From Mesostigma viride (Eukaryota > Streptophyta > Mesostigmatophyceae > Mesostigmatales > Mesostigmataceae), in contig RPFO01000102.1 in assembly GCA_009746045.1 (NCBI GenBank), forward strand, positions 1,241,040 to 1,305,039: DNA of 64,000 bases, given 5' to 3'. Numbering within the stretch: the first letter of the stretch is position 1; each line of letters opens with the position of its first letter. This document shows positions 58,381-64,000 of this stretch, piece by piece. The translations under genes and the position numbers were made by a program. The notes beneath the pieces were generated by a model, which did not search any database, was not told the DNA's origin, and saw only the letters and a program-made list of their open reading frames with translations.

Positions 58381-61300
58381 CGTGCCAGCATGTCTCAGCC
58401 GCGGAGCGTGTGACACGTCGACGACAAACACTTCGAAGGCGCAAGGACGAAGTGCCGGCCACCTCTACCGTACAACGATAGCTACAACAGTAAGATTCAG
58501 GATGACCGGATACTGCTGTAGGAGGGCTTCGTCATGCAAAGCGCTGGTCCCACTCGGGTCCAGCACTCCAGTGACACAAGCTACACTGTCCACCTTGTGT
58601 AAGCGGAACCGCCCACACACTGTCCACCTTGACACGCTCTCTCTGGACCCGCTGGCCCATACAGACAGTTCGGGTGGGTCCGCAGTCCTCACTCCTAACG
58701 GCAGCTTAACGTGCCAAGATCAAAATTATCCGATTGCGCGCGGCAACGAGATCTTCGGTGAGTTCGGTGACCACGACTTCGGTCCCGAGTCCCGACCGTG
58801 CCGAATGGCGACGGGCGAGTGGCGAGTGCCCGCATCGTAGCTACAGTCCTGTTACTGTATGTTTCTACCTAATCAAAAAGGGTACTTTTTACGCACAACT
58901 CGCCTTCGAGGCAGACACGGCTTCGCCGGAAGGCAGTAAGAAAAGAGGGTAAAGTACTCAATGCATGCTATTATATAGATGACATGGAACTGCACTTCGC
59001 TCATACTATCGGATTGATGCCTCTCGATTATTGAACTTTGTGTAGTGCCGCTACACAAGCTGCAGGCAGGTTGTAAGAAACAACAAGGATCGAAGACGCC
59101 TTAAATATTTTGACAATATTTAAGGAAATTAATCAGACTGTGCATGAATGCTTCGAATACTTCATTTGATAAAACAGCATATGATATATAATGCACATCT
59201 GGCCTTTAGACATCTCTGCTTGCCGGGAAACGCTTAAGCGCCAACGGCCTGCTTGCCAGCTGCCAGTACAGCACGCGTGCCAGCCCGCGGCCTGGAACAA
59301 TGCCGGCTTTGCGCCATTGCGTGGCGCTTACCTGCATTACTCTGCTTCAACTCGCCGGCCTTTCTCTCTTCTTCTGCTCTTTTTTCTCTACGAGTGCCTC
59401 GCAACGGGGCTTCTACAGGTGCGGCAATCTTTAGTACTGCACCGAATTCCGTGATTTTGATGTTTCGATTCTCGTGCTAATTTGGCGAGTAGGTGGGCCG
59501 GGAGATAATGATACCCAAAATTTACATACTTAAGCGCATGCCTTGGCTGTGAGTGGCTGGTCACTGGTTGCTGCGTCATGCCATCGGGCTTTAACTCCTT
59601 CGTATAACATTTTAGAACGCGCCATGCGCCATATATATGCGCTTGGGCAGACTCATCTCGTCACATTATCTCATCCTGCGTACGTAACGGACCAAATCCT
59701 ACGCCAGACGTCGTTGAGGAAAACAAGTGGAAGTCGCATGGTCTATCTGGCTGTTCGTGGCTCATGCATGCGTCCACGTGCAGCCAGTAGTGCAGGCCCA
59801 TGCGCCAATGGTGCGTTCACGTGCTATTGGTGGCTCTGATGCGTTCATGACGTGCTATATATTAGGGACACTAAGTGTGTTCGTGATCGGTTAGCCTGAC
59901 CGTGCTGTCGTCATATGCTCATAACAGTACGAAGCCCTCTGTGGACGACATCGTAAGGGTTGCATGTGCATCAGCTACGACACGTCATGCGGGACGCTGC
60001 AGACCTTAGAGGCCCGAACTCATGGGGTTGCCCATATCATACAACAAAATGATCGGAATAGGGTCGGCCTTGCCAAGGCGCACAACTTCAATCCAGTTTT
60101 GACGATGCAATGTAACATTATGTATATCTGTCGTCCGCAATCTCACTATTCACTGCATCCATTTTTCCGCGAACCGGGCGGCAGCATTTAATATTGGCTG
60201 TTCGGCCACGACACGATCCACTGCATTCATCTTCTATCGATCGTATCTTATACATTCTATAACCTGTACCCTCTCTGCACGTGTGCTTGCCGCTTGGCCG
60301 GCCGGTTTCCCCCCCAAACCAAGAAATGCAGATCTGGCCATGCCGGCATCCATGGGACCGTCGGTGGTGCCGACGCAAATGCTAACTTCACGTCTGTGAG
60401 TCCCAGCTGTCTCATAGTAATGCCTAGTATTCTCTCATAGTAATTACCCACTATTTGTCTTATAGTATTACCTGCGTTCTACTGGTAGCACGGGTCACCT
60501 TATGCACTAGACGTGCGAAGCGTGCACATATACTAGTGCTTGGCAAGGTAACCGCGCAAGCATTGTTGTGACCAGTTTAGTGACCATGCAATGGGTCTAG
60601 TACAGCATACTGGAGCTTTGCAAGGCAACCGCCCAAGCGTTGTTGTGACCAGTGTAGTGACCAATGGGTCTAGTACAGTTCACTACTGCTTTGCAAGGCA
60701 TATCATCATACGGGTCGGTTTTCGATATCGTTGCACTGGCCTGAAGAAGACCACAAAGGAGGTAAGGTCTGCTTCGAAAGGATACCCCTGCAGGCATGTT
60801 GTGTGAAGCCATCCATGCAGTAGGTCCAGCTTACTCATCCCGTTGGCTTCCACCATGCAACATCATTGAAACCCCTTGCAACGTGTGAAGACACAGATCT
60901 TTATTTGTTCGTGTACCGTGGCATGCGCCTATGCATCCAATGAACCTATTTGGACAAGAAATATAGTAGTGGGGCCTCTTCACTCGACGCCCCTCAGTGC
61001 TGAAAGTCCACCCCCCCCTGTAGCTACTAATTGCTCGCAATGTGTCAATGGCTGCCGATGAGAGCTTGTCTCTACTGCCATGGGTCGTGCAATCAAAATA
61101 AGAAACGTGGGTGCTCTATATAGCATTGGAGTGATCAATCTGATCAGACTTTGAACAGTGCCTGCGTATTATGAATGTCTCTGATCGTCCGTTGTTGGCC
61201 CAACCACCCCAACCGCCCAACAGCCATATCATAATTCGTCATGTGCCTGTTTTGTATAGTATTATGTTACTTATATTTTAAATATTTTCGGTTTTTGTAC

Positions 61301-61684
61301 ACGTCGGTCTGTCAGCAGCATAGTGATGGCACCAAAGAGCATGGGAGAGATGTGGCAAGTTATTACAGTGTGGTCACCGACACCCCCCCTGTGGGCCTGA
61401 GACGTACGTGGCAAGGTACCACACGCTACTAGACCGAATCGATGCCGCCAACTTCCCAGTTCCCTGGCAGAGGTGTTTATGGCTGTCTGACTGGAGGGTG
61501 AGGAAGCAACCAGCTGTTCGCTTAGGTTAATGGAATGGGGCTACAAAGGTCTTTCAGTTTCTCCATAAGTCCAACCCCTCCTTCCCTGCCATCCCACCTT
61601 CACCGCATCCAAATATAACAAAAGAAATCTTCTCCCCATCAACAATATCACTTAGCTCACCCCGGCTGACACACACACAACCAA

Positions 61685-61685
<1 letters not shown>
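58381..61685. other. Gene-poor region upstream of the desaturase
   Basis: No gene recognised with confidence. Two inverted copies of the dispersed TTGCCTTGCAAAGC motif lie at 60612-60635 and 60686-60700, a looser one at 60540. Short frames (60-180 codons) lack recognisable domains. Confidence 0.45.
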
Positions 61686-61731
<46 letters not shown>

Positions 61732-61735
61732 GCAC
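61686..61735. repeat. (CA)n microsatellite
   Basis: About 24 CA units. Confidence 0.95.
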
Positions 61736-62479
61736 ACACACATCAAACATGCATGCATGCACGTGTGCACACGCCTGTGACCAAGAAATTCACTATCGAA
61801 TTCAAGAAAGGATTTATGAGCGTGCGTGGGGGGTGGAAGGTGGGAGGGGAGGGAGGGGGGGGGGGGGAGGGGGAGAAGAAATCTTAAGCTTATGAGGAGA
61901 CTCACCGTAGCCTCATTCTCCACCCATGACCGTAATGCTCCGTGACCCAGATCCCGCAGCAGCTATCGCATTTCATTGATCCACATTTGGCATGCAGTCG
62001 GCACCCACCGACGAGAGCGCATGATTCGTCCAACTTTTACACAAACTTTGCATTTGAAGGTATTTGCATACATGCAGCGGAAGGCCAAAGGCCACTCGGC
62101 CTCTGCTCCTTCATGACCACAATGACTCTACTCGGGTAAAAGGGTATTTGTTACCAGCTGATTACCTTGTCGACTGTATCTTGTTCCTTTTCTTAGTCTT
62201 TACCTTGTATACTACTACCCCTAACCAACTCGTTAACTCTCCGGTCCCTTCTGGTTATTGTCCACTCGATCCATCCCTCGTCTTTGCCTTAATTGGATGG
62301 TTGATGACAGGCAGGGGATTCAGCCGGCGCGCCTGCCGTGTACGACAGCCTGGTCATGCTGGTGGGTGTCGATCATGGCAATGGGTGCTATAGATCAGGC
62401 TTGTGGGTGCTGTTCAGGCGTTTGAATGCTATGGATCAAGGCTGGTAGGTGCTAGTCAGGCTCGCGGCTGTGCTATCAA

Positions 62480-63375
62480 TCAGGCCCCGGGAGAGGCCTT
62501 CATACTCTCCCATACCCGCCTGTGACGCAGCGCTGCAGCGTCTGGTTTGTGTCGATAAGCCTCCTTCTTGTTGTGTCACACCCACAGCTGGGCCTGCGCC
62601 ATGATGCAAAGAGTGTCCTCTGTGGCCTGCCCGCTTGAGGCAGTGAGAGAAACTAGGGCGCCCTCACTGTGCGTTGTGTATATAGGGGTTGAGGGTTCCT
62701 CTGTGGCCTGCCCGCTTGAGGCAGTGAGAGAAACTAGGGCGCCCTCACTGTGCGTTGTGTATATAGGGGTTGAGGGTTCCTCTGTGGCCTGCCCGCTTGA
62801 GGCAGTGAGAGAAACTAGGGCGCCCTCACTGTGCGTTGTGTATATAGGGGTTGAGGGTTCCTCTGTGGCCTGCCCGCTTGAGGCAGTGAGAGAAACTAGG
62901 GCGCCCTCACTATGCGTTGTGTATATAGGGGTTGAGGGTTCCTCTGTGGCCTGCCCGCTTGAGGCAGTGAGAGAAACTAGGGCGCCCTCACTGTGCGTTG
63001 TGTATATAGGGGTTGAGGGTTCCTCTGTGGCCTGCCCGCTTGAGGCAGTGAGAGAAACTAGGGCGCCCTCACTATGCGTTGTGTATATAGGGGTTGAGGG
63101 TTCCTCTGTGGCCTGCCCGCTTGAGGCAGTGAGAGAAACTAGGGCGCCCTCACTGTGCGTTGTGTATATAGGGGTTGAGGGTTCCTCTGTGGCCTGCCCG
63201 CTTGAGGCAGTGAGAGAAACTAGGGCGCCCTCACTGTGCGTTGTGTATATAGGGGTTGAGGGTTCCTCTGTGGCCTGCCCGCTTGAGGCAGTGAGAGAAA
63301 CTAGGGCGCCCTCACTGTGCGTTGTGTATATAGGGGTTGAAGGTTCCTTTATTGTTTTTCAATTAATCAATCAGT
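62480..63375 (+). mobile_element. LINE 3'-tail locus expanded into an 81-bp satellite
   Basis: Begins like the 36.7-kb tail fragment (GGGCCTGCGCCATGATGCAA at 62591) and ends with GGTTGAAGGTTCCTTTATTG and an AATTAATCAATC tail. Between, an 81-bp unit (TGTGGCCTGCCCGCTTGAGG through GTTGAGGGTTCCTC) repeats nine times at 62621, 62702, 62783 and on to about 63349. Because 81 is 27 codons, an open frame of 285 codons results; it is not considered a gene. Confidence 0.9.
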
Positions 63376-64000
63376 TATGCTGGTGGGTGCTACTCGGCTC
63401 GGCGTCATATTACGATTATGTGTAGGGGGGCAGCTGAGTGCCGAAAGGGTTTGCGAGTCCTTATCAGGCTTGTGGGTGTTACCCCAGGCTTTTTTCAGAG
63501 AGCTAACCGCACGCTTGTGATAGCTAGTGACTCGGCTGTTAAATAGTGCTATTAGGATGCTGAGTGCTGATCCGGCTCTTGCTGGACTACTGTTCTTACA
63601 GGTGAAGATGTGAGTGCTTAGCACTAGATTAGGCAGGTCGGTGAGTGTCATTAACTGTCACATTGCTTGTATGTACCTGGCAGGGTCTCCTTCCTTTCTT
63701 CTATCCCCTTGTTTCCTTTCTTCTATCCCCCCCCCCCCCCCATGGGCCCCCATTACTGCCACGCTCGACCGTGATCCTGTCATCTTTCCTCGTCCATTCG
63801 AGTTTTCGCTTGGCCTTTCCCATAGGCAATTTTTATTGCATTCTCTAATCTACGTGTGCAGTCGTGCTATGTCTAAGTACTGGAAGGTGAAACTCCTTTG
63901 GTCAGCTATGCCTATTTCCAAACTCTCCAGTCGGCCACGCACACGGGAAGCCTGTTGTTGCTAGCACGCTCTTCCAGTGTGGTTGATCTGCAACTAATGC
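63376..64000. other. Right-hand end of window
   Basis: No gene or element recognised apart from a C run at 63728-63740. Confidence 0.45.

Noticed and set aside
58465-58692. Minus-strand frame of 75 codons upstream of the desaturase
   Set aside because: Ends in a stop just before the possible upstream exons; no family recognised and no supported splice to them.
62568-63425. 285-codon frame with 27-residue repeats
   Set aside because: It is the LINE-tail satellite; the frame stays open only because 81 is divisible by three.

Overview
The window comes from the nuclear genome of an intron-rich, GC-rich unicellular eukaryote, most likely an alga. The evidence is long genes cut into short exons by GT-AG introns (donors mostly GTGGGT, GTGAGT or GTAAGT), a plant-like arginyl-tRNA synthetase, a cytochrome b5-fused front-end fatty-acid desaturase, a PrimPol, a HAL1-like LINE, and an element with PAT/Ngaro-type split repeats. 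The species cannot be read from the sequence. Nothing bacterial, viral or organellar was recognised.

Layout. 1-12.9 kb: arginyl-tRNA synthetase on the minus strand; 13 exons are resolved and the 3' end lies beyond base 1. 13.4-14.7 kb: a 1.3-kb polypurine tract. 16.35-19.46 kb: a two-exon saccharopine-dehydrogenase-like oxidoreductase (SCCPDH family) on the plus strand. 20.1-26.8 kb: decayed F-box/LRR sequences invaded by LINE copies, one with a perfect 14-bp target-site duplication. 26.9-49.5 kb: a complete 13-exon PrimPol on the minus strand; phases close over 4629 nt (1542 codons plus stop). Its introns hold a split-direct-repeat element, dispersed repeats and many tandem arrays. 50.7-51.9 kb: CCCA/CCCT tracts. 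52.0-53.8 kb: an unrecognised coiled-coil, Ala/Gly/Pro-rich ORF on the plus strand. 54.7-58.0 kb: the desaturase on the minus strand. 58-64 kb: mostly gene-poor, ending with an 81-bp satellite that grew from a LINE 3' tail.

The most unusual property is how the introns are built. In almost every intron that could be aligned (ArgRS, PrimPol, desaturase, SCCPDH), diverged copies of the adjoining exon edge, splice site included, lie in the intron as one to five 'echoes'. Several keep the reading frame and the GT donor. Some tandem arrays (77 bp at 12.1-12.6 kb, probably 17 bp at 47.8-48.7 kb) look like run-away versions of the same process. This makes the introns a record of repeated short tandem duplications anchored on splice junctions, with possible cryptic or alternative splice sites.

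The genes do not form one pathway: translation, DNA damage tolerance, membrane lipid desaturation and an oxidoreductase are simply neighbours. Exon coordinates come from hand reading of homology, phase and GT-AG sites, without transcript data.
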